Below are positions 25,405-33,562 of a stretch of DNA of 64,000 nucleotides, one piece after another. The stretch comes from Nocardia vaccinii NBRC 15922 (GTDB lineage: Bacteria > Actinomycetota > Actinomycetes > Mycobacteriales > Mycobacteriaceae): assembly GCF_001613305.1 (NCBI RefSeq), contig NZ_BDCC01000035.1, forward strand, positions 1 through 64,000, given 5' to 3'. Each line of letters begins with the position of its first letter. Position 1 is the stretch's first letter. Position numbers and translations under genes: made by a program. Under the pieces are notes generated by a model that did no database searches, was not told the DNA's origin, and worked only from the letters and a program-made list of their open reading frames with translations.

Positions 25405-26778
25405 TTATTCGGGGAACATGTTGATCACGGTGCCCCATCTGTCCGTGATCACCTTGTACTTGTTCGTCGGTTGGCCGCCGTTGTTCTGCGACTTGTTTCC
25501 GACCGGGTGCCCGGCATCCACCTCACGTTCGTAGTTGCCGTAGTCGTTCGGCCCGCGTGCTGTAACGTTCTCCGCAGCCTCGGCCAATGCATCGAGGTCG
25601 GTACCTTCGGGGAAGGTACTTTTGTCGGGCGTGACGTTGTTGCCGCCCTGAACATGCTTTCCCTTGATGTAGTCCTCGGATTCATCGGTGAGGCCGCCGA
25701 GCGGAATCCCCGGAGCCGCCGGCAAATCTTCGTATTTGGTCGCCACGGTCATCGCGCCGTCCGCGGCGACGATGACCTTCATCGCGATGATGGTGGCGAG
25801 GTTGGTGACGGCCTTGTCCAGGTCGATGGTGGGCAGGGCGTGGAAGGCGTCGATGCTGGCGGTGGCACCGGCAGCGAGAGCCGCCAAGCCGATCACGGTC
25901 TTCATCCGGCTGGCCTGGTAGGCGGCCTGGATGGCCTCCATGGTGGTGACGACGTCGGCGTCGATGGCCGCGGTCGCGGCGACCGCGGAGGTACCGGCGC
26001 TGAACAGGGCCAGCAGACCACCGGCGATCGCGGTGATCCCGATGGTCAGCTCGAGGGTATTGATCTTGCTGCTGGTGTCGTTGCCGAGCGCGATCGTGGC
26101 GTCGCGATAATCCGCGACGGGAGCGGCCATCTGCTGGGCGGAGGTGGCGACGGTATCCGCGCTGGTTTCAAGGGTGGCGAAATGGTCCTGCAGCAGGCCC
26201 CGGTTGGTGGCGTCGTCCATCCCGTCGAACATCGCCGAGATCCCCGAGATATCGGCGGCGGCACCGGTGACGGTGGGGTGCTTGGCGAAGGCGTCCCAGA
26301 CCGCGTGGGCCTTGTCGAGCTTGTTTTTATCGCCGTTGGGTAGCTTCCCGAAGGTGTTGAGCACCTTGGCCAGTAGCTTGTCGAAGAATTCCTTGACCGC
26401 GCCGTGATCGTCGAGACCGGGCCCGTTGTTGGCCACCGAGGACGGGAGGGAGACCTTGTATTCGCCGACCTGACTGACATCCGGTTGCGGCGGGGCGGGG
26501 CTGGACTTGTTGGCAACGCCGTAGTTGTGGCCCATCGCATACAGCACGGCACCGTAGTTGGTCAGCGCATTGGCCAGGCTAGCGCTGGCCTGCAGGGTCT
26601 GTGTAGTGGCGGTGTCGTAGGCCTTGCCCCAGTCCGCGCAGCCTGGGGCGTCGCCGGCCATGCCCAGGCAGTCGCCCCTGATCGCGTCGTGGACCGGCTT
26701 GTCGGCCTTACGCAGTTCGTCGGCGAGGTTGTGGCATTTCTTGGCGGCGTCGTAGTAGGTCTGCCAGTCGACGATCAT
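25405..26778 (-). CDS. T7SS polymorphic toxin, BECR-like C-terminal domain
   Basis: A 457-residue protein. The N-terminal 100 residues are a WXG/ESX-like helical substrate domain (MIVDWQTYYDAAKKCHNLAD). A long helical middle contains two hydrophobic stretches near 265-290 and 310-330 (ITAIAGGLLALFSAGTSAVA). The last 85 residues look like an RNase of the barnase/EndoU/colicin/RelE group, near polymorphic toxin type 50: GKHVQGGNNV, a FPEGTDLDALAEAAENV helix, then TNKYKVITDRWGTVINMFP. His at GKH and the final strand residues would be catalytic candidates. It overlaps the upstream WXG100 gene by ATGA. Toxicity is inferred. Confidence 0.65.
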   Translation of the reverse strand: MIVDWQTYYDAAKKCHNLADELRKADKPVHDAIRGDCLGMAGDAPGCADWGKAYDTATTQTLQASASLANALTNYGAVLYAMGHNYGVANKSSPAPPQPDVSQVGEYKVSLPSSVANNGPGLDDHGAVKEFFDKLLAKVLNTFGKLPNGDKNKLDKAHAVWDAFAKHPTVTGAAADISGISAMFDGMDDATNRGLLQDHFATLETSADTVATSAQQMAAPVADYRDATIALGNDTSSKINTLELTIGITAIAGGLLALFSAGTSAVAATAAIDADVVTTMEAIQAAYQASRMKTVIGLAALAAGATASIDAFHALPTIDLDKAVTNLATIIAMKVIVAADGAMTVATKYEDLPAAPGIPLGGLTDESEDYIKGKHVQGGNNVTPDKSTFPEGTDLDALAEAAENVTARGPNDYGNYEREVDAGHPVGNKSQNNGGQPTNKYKVITDRWGTVINMFPE

Positions 26779-27080
26779 GCCTGGCCCGAGCGCAGCATCC
26801 GGTAATTGGTGGCGACGGCGTCGGTGTAGCGGCCGTGGGCTTTCTGGGCGGCGTCGGCGGCGGTGGACACGCCGTCGGTGAATTCGCAGGCGGCGGCGAG
26901 CCAGCGGGTGTGGGCGTCTTTGTAGGCGGTGGCCGCGGCGGATTTCCAGCTGCCCTCGGGCAAGGCTTGTATCTTGTGGTCGAGTTGGTCGAGGTGCTCC
27001 GTAAGGAATCCGGCCAAGCCCGTCAAGCGGGCGACGACCTGGTCGAGCTGGTCGAGGTCGACGGTGAATTTCGAACTCAT
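26775..27080 (-). CDS. WXG100-family protein (ESX partner 2)
   Basis: A 101-residue helical hairpin: VDLDQLDQVVARLTGLAGFL, a turn at EGSWKSAAATAYKDA, then a second helix ending AVATNYRMLRSG. The turn is WKS, not WxG. It overlaps its upstream partner and the downstream toxin each by four bases (ATGA), so the three should be translated together. It likely forms a heterodimer with the 27077-27406 product for type VII export of the toxin. Confidence 0.8.
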   Translation of the reverse strand: MSSKFTVDLDQLDQVVARLTGLAGFLTEHLDQLDHKIQALPEGSWKSAAATAYKDAHTRWLAAACEFTDGVSTAADAAQKAHGRYTDAVATNYRMLRSGQA

Positions 27081-27406
27081 GGCAGGTTCAGGCTGGAGAT
27101 GTGGTCGGCGGCCGCGGTGTCGGTGGATTTGTAGTTGGCGGCGGCGATACCGAGCTTCTCGGCCAGGCCGGTGAGGTCTTGCATGAGTTGGGTTCCGCCG
27201 TCGCGGGTTTCGGTCCAGCCGGTGGAGAATTCGTCGGCGGCGTCGCCGATCCAGCCGGAGGCCAGCAGCTGTTCGACCTCGCGGGCGGCGGTGGCCAGGG
27301 CCTGGTGCATGGTGTCGGCGATGTTGTAGACGTATTGACCGATGGCTTGCACCTCGTCCGGAACGACAGACAGTTGCTGGCCGGATGGCCCCCCGCTCAC
27401 AGTCAT
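27077..27406 (-). CDS. WXG100-family protein (ESX partner 1)
   Basis: A 109-residue helical hairpin with a classical WxG turn (ASGWIGDAADEFSTGW). The N-terminus is polar and the C-terminal tail (YKSTDTAAADHISSLNLP) may carry the export signal. It is first gene of the four-gene toxin cassette. The start ATG is clear. CFP-10/EsxB-like in architecture. Confidence 0.85.
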   Translation of the reverse strand: MTVSGGPSGQQLSVVPDEVQAIGQYVYNIADTMHQALATAAREVEQLLASGWIGDAADEFSTGWTETRDGGTQLMQDLTGLAEKLGIAAANYKSTDTAAADHISSLNLP

Positions 27407-27561
27407 TCGACAACCTTAGCGGCATTCGATCATCGGCGTCGATCCCGTCCGGCGACGAAAGCGATCATCGGCCACCTCGGCCGAACGTATCCCATCGAAT
27501 CCTTTCATGTGCTGTAATCCGGCGGCGTCGACGCGCCCAGGCAACCTGCGATAGCGGCCGT

Positions 27562-27828
27562 CTACGCCCGCGGTCGCGCTTGCGCATCCCTCGTCGGTAT
27601 CCCGCGCTCACGAAACCTGTTCAAAACCGTCATCGCATCAACACCGAGATGCCGACCGACCTTGGCAAGAGACCAACCCAAACCATAAAGACGGACAGCC
27701 TCATCAACCTGCTCAGCAGACAAACCACGACGACGCATCGGCACATCGTGACGACGGAGAATCTCGCTGACCGTCCGCCGCTCGATACCGAACCGGACAC
27801 CCAACTGATACACCGTCTCCCCACCCAA
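27562..27828 (-). CDS. Tandem helix-turn-helix protein, 5'-truncated copy 6
   Basis: Both helix-turn-helix units are intact (GIERRTVSEILRRHDV; VDEAVRLYGLGWSLAKVG with GVDAMTVLNRFRERGI), ending TRDAQARPRA. Family homology continues upstream in frame to about 27981 (RQVEALEALRRNLP) but there is no ATG or GTG there, and a stop precedes it. The first usable codon is TTG at 27828, inside the first unit. It lies downstream of nothing obvious and upstream of no gene on its strand for 150 bases. Probably decayed. Confidence 0.5.
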   Translation of the reverse strand: MGGETVYQLGVRFGIERRTVSEILRRHDVPMRRRGLSAEQVDEAVRLYGLGWSLAKVGRHLGVDAMTVLNRFRERGIPTRDAQARPRA

Positions 27829-27981
27829 ATAGCCGACAACGAGTTCCTCGATCTGATCGGCGCCGAGCCGACGCGTCCGGCCAGGTCTGGGCCGAGCGGC
27901 GGCTGGTGGGGCAGGCGTGGCGGGGTCCGGCAGATTCCGGCGCAGGGCTTCCAGCGCTTCTACCTGGCGTTTCGGTGTCGT

Positions 27982-28285
27982 TCAGCGGGGCGAACGGCGG
28001 GAGTCGAACTACCTCGCTCTGCCCTGGCGTTGATCAGGTCAGGATCGAGTGGTGCTCAGCCGGCCGGCCCCGGGCCCCGGCGAGGGGTTTGACGACGAGA
28101 CCGATGCTCGCCCCTCGCGCTGGCGCCGATGTGCAAGTGGGGTGAGGGTGTGCAAGAGCAATAGCGTGAGGGCCGACGGCATGACCTTGGCGCAGTCCAC
28201 GTACAGCTAGCGGCCGATTCGCCCGGTCAACTCGGCCCTACTCATTCCGGCCCGCAGGCCGGGTGTCCGATCAGCTTCGGTGGGC
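27982..28285. other. Intergenic, no supported gene
   Basis: About 300 bases between HTH copy 6 remnants and the end of the Sel1-repeat gene. No coding pattern was seen. Confidence 0.45.
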
Positions 28286-29680
28286 TCATGGAATCACCAA
28301 ATGGCGCCCGTAGCGGCTGCTGAAATCGTGAGATAGGAAGTCGGACTCCGGATGGATGGCAACCGCAAGGCTTCCCGCCCCGGGATCGGGGTACTTCCGC
28401 AGTGATTTGGCCTGCGACCAGGCCGCAGCGAACTCCCTGTGGGTGCCGATCTGGACGGTTCGGTTGCTGGTCTGGATCCGGTCGTGCGCCCGCTCGACCG
28501 AAATGCCCACGAGACCGAAAACAGGACGGAAGGTTCGTTCATAGTCGTCGGCCGTCGAGGTATCGGGCGTCATCACGTGCACAGGGCCATGCTGAGCTGT
28601 GTAGGTCCCCGACAGCAGCAGCATCGCAAGGGTCTGATCATGGTGATCGAGATCCTTGAAATCCTGATCGAGCCCCTGCCGCAACGCCAGCGATGCTTTG
28701 ATGATGCGTTCGTCCGAAAGTGGGAGGCCGAGTGTCCGGCGCGACGCCTCATGCAGGGCCAGGAACGATTGATCGGAGTGACTCCGGTCGAAGTCGCTCT
28801 CGCTCAGTGGCTTACCACGTAGTTTGTCCGAAGATCGGCGCCAGAACGACATGAAACCACCCGTCCCCCTGGTCTTGGCTGCGGCGGTTTTTCCCCGCTC
28901 GCGCAGCAGGGTCTCGAGGTTGTTCATCGCGTTAGCGCTGCCTTTGTCGGCCGCGCGCCGGTACCAGATCTCGGCTTCAGCCAGCTCGCCCCGACCTTTC
29001 AGCAGAATCGCGAGGTTGTTCATCGCGTTTGCGTTGCCTTCGTCGGCGGCACGCCGGTACCACGTCTCGGCTTCAGCCAGCTCGCCCCGGTCCTCCAGCA
29101 CGATCCCCAGGCTGTTCATCGCATCGACGTTGCCGTTGTCGGCGGCACGCCGGTGCCAGGGCTCGGCTTCGCGCACCTCCCCCCGCTCACCTAGCAGAAT
29201 CCCCAGGTTGCTCATCGAGTCGACATTGCCGTTGTCGGCGGCACGCCGGTACCAGGTCTCGGCTTCGCCCACCTCGCCCCGCAGATACAGGAGGGTGCCG
29301 AGTTCGTCCATCGAGTAGACGTTGCCATTGTCGGCGGCGCGCCGGTACCAGCTCTCAGCTTCGCGCACCTCGCCTCGCTTGCGCAGCAGGTACCCGAGGT
29401 TGCTCATCGAGTCGACGTCACCGTTATCCGCGGCACGCCGGTACCAGGTCTCGGCTTCGCCCACTTCGCCTCGCTTGCGCAGCAGGAGGCCGAGTCTGTT
29501 CATCGCGATGAGGTTGCCCTTGTCGGCGGCACGCCGGAACCAGATCTCGGCTTCGGCCGCCTCGCCCCGCTCGTTCAGCAGGAACGCAAGGTCGGTCATC
29601 GCGTCGGTGTCGCCTTCAGCGGCAGCGTGTTCGAGCCGGTTCCGTTGTTCACACATTGCAGCCTGCCCCGTATCCCTCAT
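28286..29680 (-). CDS. Sel1/TPR-repeat protein with degenerate SecA-like C-terminal domain
   Basis: A 464-residue protein. ATG at 29680 is preferred over longer frames because GGAGGT lies six bases upstream. Residues about 17-280 are seven or eight 36-residue Sel1-like repeats (MSNLGILLGERGEVREAE; WYRRAADNGN), also visible as a 108-base DNA repeat. Residues about 315-440 resemble the N-terminal motor region of SecA: LHEASRRTLGLPLSDERIIK matches the REAAKRTLG block, GPVHVMTPDTSTADDYERTF matches the GVHVVTVNDYLA block, and VGISVERA matches LGLTVGVI. Where SecA has TGEGKT, this protein has SGTYTA, so ATP binding is probably lost. Role unknown; a scaffold or pseudo-translocase is possible. Confidence 0.65.
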   Translation of the reverse strand: MRDTGQAAMCEQRNRLEHAAAEGDTDAMTDLAFLLNERGEAAEAEIWFRRAADKGNLIAMNRLGLLLRKRGEVGEAETWYRRAADNGDVDSMSNLGYLLRKRGEVREAESWYRRAADNGNVYSMDELGTLLYLRGEVGEAETWYRRAADNGNVDSMSNLGILLGERGEVREAEPWHRRAADNGNVDAMNSLGIVLEDRGELAEAETWYRRAADEGNANAMNNLAILLKGRGELAEAEIWYRRAADKGSANAMNNLETLLRERGKTAAAKTRGTGGFMSFWRRSSDKLRGKPLSESDFDRSHSDQSFLALHEASRRTLGLPLSDERIIKASLALRQGLDQDFKDLDHHDQTLAMLLLSGTYTAQHGPVHVMTPDTSTADDYERTFRPVFGLVGISVERAHDRIQTSNRTVQIGTHREFAAAWSQAKSLRKYPDPGAGSLAVAIHPESDFLSHDFSSRYGRHLVIP

Positions 29681-30194
29681 GAACGACCTCCAGCGCCACC
29701 GTCCAGAGCGCTCGGCGATGCCTGCCGGGTGCGCCGCCCCCATACCTCCAGCGCCGAGTATCCGGTCGGTCTTGCGGGAGACCGGCAAGGGGCGCAGGTG
29801 GCACGGTACCTACCATGGCAGAGCTGAGAACCATTCCAGGGTAAGGTAAGTCACTTGATGCCGCATCGGCTTTCCTCAGCGCCCGGGGAGAGAAGTCCGG
29901 TCGGTCGGCGCTTATCAACGATGCGTTGATCGCGATCGAACCCGACCTCGTCACCGGCATGAAACTCGCCGACTCCAACGGGATCTGACCACCGCGATAC
30001 CGAACCTGAAGGTGCAGTGAGATCCACGCGCACATCCACCGCGCCCGTTTCAACTACCCGTCGCCTGCTTCAGCAGCCCAGTGCTGCGGAGGAGCAAGGT
30101 GAGGGTGCCAGTGGTGCCACCAGGGCGCTGCCCGAGCGGGAAGGGGGTGGATCGTGTATGCGCGTTCCACCACGATTTTGGCGCAGATCTCCTC
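29681..30194. other. Intergenic with a possible coding remnant
   Basis: About 510 bases. At 29845-29988 the plus strand reads SLDAASAFLSARGEKSGRSA then LINDALIAIEPDLVTGMKLA in one frame between two stops. The codon pattern looks coding but there is no start and no family is recognised. Nothing else is supported. Confidence 0.35.
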
Positions 30195-30422
30195 TCGCCG
30201 CTCGATACCGAACCGCGTACCCAACTGATACACCGTCTCCCCCGCCTTATACCCGGCGATAAGTTCCTGGACCTGATCGGCGCCCAGTTGGCGGGCCCGG
30301 CCAGGTTTGGGTCGATCGGCCAACAGTGGCCCGCGTGCGGTGGGGTCAGGAAGCTTCCGCCGCATCGCTTCCAGGGCTTCTACCTGCGATTTCAGGTTAT
30401 AGTAAGCTCCCCCAAGGTCCAC
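30195..30422 (-). pseudogene. Tandem helix-turn-helix gene, 3'-truncated copy 7
   Basis: Only the 5' part of the family gene remains: the GGAYYNLKSQVEALEAMRRK linker, the KPGRARQLG basic segment and the first helix-turn-helix up to RFGIERR. The sequence then diverges before the recognition helix is complete. Its 5' homology also begins exactly at GTGGAC, as in copy 5. The second helix-turn-helix is absent. Confidence 0.6.
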
Positions 30423-30587
30423 CAGATCGAAAATTCGCAGGCAAGAGGGCTTGGGCTTTGCGTTATCCGATCAGTACGCGGGCACTTGATCCGGAACTTT
30501 CGGCGGCAGAGACCTGGCCGACCCGACGGGCGGATCCTGGGTCGAGCCGCTCGCTGCGCGCCGGGCCGGGTCGCGCACACTGAGTAG

Positions 30588-30704
30588 ATGATGCGGAATC
30601 CGGGTTCGGAGTCTGCCGAGTTGCGGCAGGCCATTGCCTCTGCCCCCATATTCGACTCGTTGGATGCCGCCCATGTGGACTTTCTGGCCCGCCGCTTGAC
30701 TTAG
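30588..30704 (+). pseudogene. Possible Crp/Fnr-type regulator N-terminal fragment
   Basis: A 38-codon frame from ATG ending in TAG. Its sequence, LRQAIASAPIFDSLDAAHVD followed by FLARRLT, resembles the first helix of Crp/Fnr-family regulators (LRSAPLFAGLDDAEL type). Such regulators commonly control hcp. The rest of the protein is missing, and the stop overlaps the palindrome at 30696. It could be a decayed regulator or chance. Confidence 0.3.
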
Positions 30705-30709
30705 GTCAA
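30696..30709. promoter_or_regulatory. FNR/Crp-like operator upstream of hcp
   Basis: TTGACTTAGGTCAA is a perfect palindrome with 5-base arms and a 4-base centre, the layout of FNR/DNR/HcpR-type sites. It lies 70 bases before the hcp start. A nitrosative-stress or low-oxygen Crp/Fnr regulator encoded elsewhere is the likely ligand. Confidence 0.55.
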
Positions 30710-30778
30710 ACCCACCGTGACCGACGGTTCGTAGCGTGGGATCCATCAGCCGCCCAACGCCGCCGGAGGATTCCCCAA

Positions 30779-32461
30779 ATGTTCTGTTACCAATGCGAAC
30801 AGACCGATCGCACCGAATCGTCGACCCGTCCGAACCTGCTGACCTTCGGTTGCGCGAGCACGAGGGGCAACTGCGGCAAAGGCGCCACCACCGCCGCGCT
30901 GCAGGATGTGCTGATCCACGTCAACCTCGGTATCGGGCAGTACGCGAGCCAGGCTCGCCGGTTCGGCGCGCCCGACCCCCGGTTCGCCGCGCACGCCAGT
31001 TTCGACCTGTTCACGACGCTGACCAACGTCAATTTCAATGCCACCCGGTTCATGGCGTTGATCGCCGCCGCCGTCGACATGCGCGACGAGGCGAAGGCGG
31101 CCTATGAGAGCGCCGCGCGCGCCGCCGGTGTAGAGCCCGAAACTCTCACCGGCCCAGCCCAATTCATTCCCGCGACGACGATCGCCGAGGTGGTCGCCCA
31201 AGCGGCGGCCGTAGGCGTGGACGCCGATCTGGACACCCTCGGTGCGGATGTGGTCGGCTTACGCAATCTGAATCTGTACGGCCTCAAAGGTGTGTGCGCT
31301 TATGCGCACCACGCCCACTACCTCGGCTATCGCACCGACGAGACCGACGCCGGTATCGAGTCCGCGCTTGCCTTCCTGGCCGGCGCACCCGCGGATGCCG
31401 ACGCGCTGCTGGCGCACGCGCTCGAGTTGGGTTCGGTCAACTACAAGGTGATGGAGATGCTCGATGCCGCCAACACGGGCAGCTTCGGCACACCAACCCC
31501 CACCCAGGTGCGGGTCACCCCGGTCGTCGGCAAGGCCATCCTGGTGTCCGGACACGACATGCACGATCTGAAGAAGATTCTGGAGGCCACCGCGGGCACC
31601 GGGATCAACGTCTACACCCATGGTGAAATGCTGCCCGCACATGGCTATCCCGCTCTGCACGCCTACCCGCATCTGGCCGGCAATTATGGTGGGGCCTGGC
31701 AGGATCAGCAGCGCGACTTCACGGCCTTCCCCGGCCCCATCGTGATGACTTCCAACTGCCTGATCGAACCTCAGCCGGCCTACCGCAACCGGATCTTCAC
31801 GCTCGGTCCGGTCGGTTGGCCGGGCATCCGGCACCTCGACTCCTCAGATCTGTCGTCGGTCATCAAGGCCGCGCAGGCATTGCCCGGATTCACCACCGAG
31901 ATACCGGCGGAAACCGTCACCACCGGATTCGCGCGCGAGGCAGTCCTGTCGGTCGCCGATACCGTGATCGAGGCGGTCAAAGATGGTGCGATCAAACGCT
32001 TCCTGCTGATCGGCGGCTGCGACGGTGCCGCGCCCGGACGCAACTACTACATCGAGGTCGCCGACCAGGCGCCCGAGGACACCGTGCTGCTGACGTTGGG
32101 CTGCAACAAATATCGGTTCAACACCCACGAATTCGGTGAGATAGGAGGGATTCCGCGATTGCTCGATGTGGGCCAGTGCAACGATGCCTATTCAGCCGTT
32201 CAGATCGCGCTGGCGCTGGCAAACGCCTTCGACTGCGGGGTCAACGATCTGCCGCTCAGCCTGTTCGTCTCGTGGTTCGAGCAGAAAGCCGCCGCGGTGC
32301 TGCTGACCCTGCTGTCGCTGGGAATTCGCAATATTCGGCTCGGCCCGACACTGCCGGCCTTCCTCACCCCGGCTGCTGTCGACATCCTGGTCGACAAGTT
32401 CGCGATCAAGACCATCGACGATCCCGCTCGAGACCTGGCCGACGCGATGGCCGGTGCGTGA
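30779..32461 (+). CDS. hcp: Hybrid cluster protein (hydroxylamine/NO reductase)
   Basis: A 560-residue protein starting at ATG with GGAGG upstream. The N-terminal cluster ligands are MFCYQC (Cys3, Cys6) and GCASTRGNC (Cys25, Cys32). The 18-residue gap between the pairs is longer than the 11 of the E. coli class. The hybrid-cluster region is present: HGEMLPAHGYPAL, MTSNCLIEPQ, GGCDGA, LLTLGCNKYRFN and DVGQCND. Hcp reduces NO or hydroxylamine in the cytoplasm under low oxygen. It overlaps its reductase by one base and sits behind an FNR-like site. Confidence 0.93.
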   Translation: MFCYQCEQTDRTESSTRPNLLTFGCASTRGNCGKGATTAALQDVLIHVNLGIGQYASQARRFGAPDPRFAAHASFDLFTTLTNVNFNATRFMALIAAAVDMRDEAKAAYESAARAAGVEPETLTGPAQFIPATTIAEVVAQAAAVGVDADLDTLGADVVGLRNLNLYGLKGVCAYAHHAHYLGYRTDETDAGIESALAFLAGAPADADALLAHALELGSVNYKVMEMLDAANTGSFGTPTPTQVRVTPVVGKAILVSGHDMHDLKKILEATAGTGINVYTHGEMLPAHGYPALHAYPHLAGNYGGAWQDQQRDFTAFPGPIVMTSNCLIEPQPAYRNRIFTLGPVGWPGIRHLDSSDLSSVIKAAQALPGFTTEIPAETVTTGFAREAVLSVADTVIEAVKDGAIKRFLLIGGCDGAAPGRNYYIEVADQAPEDTVLLTLGCNKYRFNTHEFGEIGGIPRLLDVGQCNDAYSAVQIALALANAFDCGVNDLPLSLFVSWFEQKAAAVLLTLLSLGIRNIRLGPTLPAFLTPAAVDILVDKFAIKTIDDPARDLADAMAGA

Positions 32462-33531
32462 TGACCGAGACCGTCGCGTCGACCACCGACACCGAACTAT
32501 CGTGCTACGAAGTCGTTCTGGTGACCAGGGACGGCGAGGAGCTGGCAATCCCCTGTGATTCGGGGACCACGCTGCTGGAGGCCGCCGAACAGGCGGGGGT
32601 GGTATTGAAGTCGTCCTGCCAGAGCGGCGCCTGCGGCTCGTGTTCGGGCGTGATCGCCGCCGGGCAGGTGGAGATGGGCAAGCACGACCCCGGCAATATC
32701 GCGGTGCCCGAGAGCGAGGGCGGGATCCTGCTGTGCTGCAGCACCCCCCGAGGTAATTGCCGAATCGAGCTGCCCTACGACCGCGACTACATCGTCGCCG
32801 CACCACCGGCCAGGCATCAGGCACGGATCACCGGACTGGAGCGGGTGGCCGACGCGGTGATGCACCTGAAGCTCACGGTGCTCGATGAAGCGGGCGGGCC
32901 GGGGTCAGCCGACTTCGAGGCGGGCCAGTTCGTCCGGATCACGGTGCCGGGAACCGATGCCCGGCGCGCCTACTCCCTGGCCAACGTGTCCAACTGGGAC
33001 GGGGAACTGGAGTTCTACGTCCGGTTACTACCCGGCGGCGTGATGTCGGAGTATCTGACAGCGCGGGCCGACGTCGGCGACGTGCTCACGGTGTCGGGCC
33101 CGCAGGGTGCGTTTACGCTGGCGGAGAACGGCTTACGGCCCCGCTGGTTCATCGCGGGTGGAACCGGACTGTCACCGTTGCTGTCCATGTTGCGGCGGAT
33201 GGCGGAATGGGGCGATCTGCAGCCCGCCCGGCTGTTCTTCGGACTCACCCGCCGCTGCGAGGTCTACGCGCAAGACGCGCTGACCGATCTCACCGGCGCG
33301 CTGCCCGGGTTCCGGGCCGATACCGTGGTCTGGCAACCGGATCCGGAGTGGACAGGTGCTACCGGGAATCCCGTGGACGTCGCGGCGGCCGAGGTCGCGC
33401 TGCTCGACGAGATGCCTGATGTCTACGTGTGTGGGCCGCCGCCGATGGTCGACGCGGCGTTCGCGGCGTTGACCGCCGCGGGCGTGCCGCGCGAGCAGAT
33501 CCATTCCGAGAGCTTCTTCACCTCCGGATAG
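32461..33531 (+). CDS. hcr: Ferredoxin-FAD/NAD reductase, probable Hcp electron donor
   Basis: A 356-residue protein. Residues 10-105 are a plant-type [2Fe-2S] ferredoxin (SSCQSGACGSCSG and LLCCSTP). Residues 110-215 are an FAD domain (RRAYSLANVS). Residues 220-350 are an NAD domain (IAGGTGLSPLLSM and VCGPPPMV). The order ferredoxin-FAD-NAD is that of methane or benzoate monooxygenase reductases, whereas E. coli Hcr carries its ferredoxin at the C-terminus. It is co-transcribed with hcp, so it most likely passes electrons from NADH to Hcp. The symbol is given by role and position. Confidence 0.85.
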   Translation: MTETVASTTDTELSCYEVVLVTRDGEELAIPCDSGTTLLEAAEQAGVVLKSSCQSGACGSCSGVIAAGQVEMGKHDPGNIAVPESEGGILLCCSTPRGNCRIELPYDRDYIVAAPPARHQARITGLERVADAVMHLKLTVLDEAGGPGSADFEAGQFVRITVPGTDARRAYSLANVSNWDGELEFYVRLLPGGVMSEYLTARADVGDVLTVSGPQGAFTLAENGLRPRWFIAGGTGLSPLLSMLRRMAEWGDLQPARLFFGLTRRCEVYAQDALTDLTGALPGFRADTVVWQPDPEWTGATGNPVDVAAAEVALLDEMPDVYVCGPPPMVDAAFAALTAAGVPREQIHSESFFTSG

Positions 33532-33562
33532 GTCCGAAGTGTCATCGAGTGCGCAATGTTTC

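Noticed and set aside
27985..28030. GGGAGTCGAAC-type word resembling the T-arm of a minus-strand tRNA
   Set aside because: No acceptor, D-arm or anticodon stem could be folded around it.
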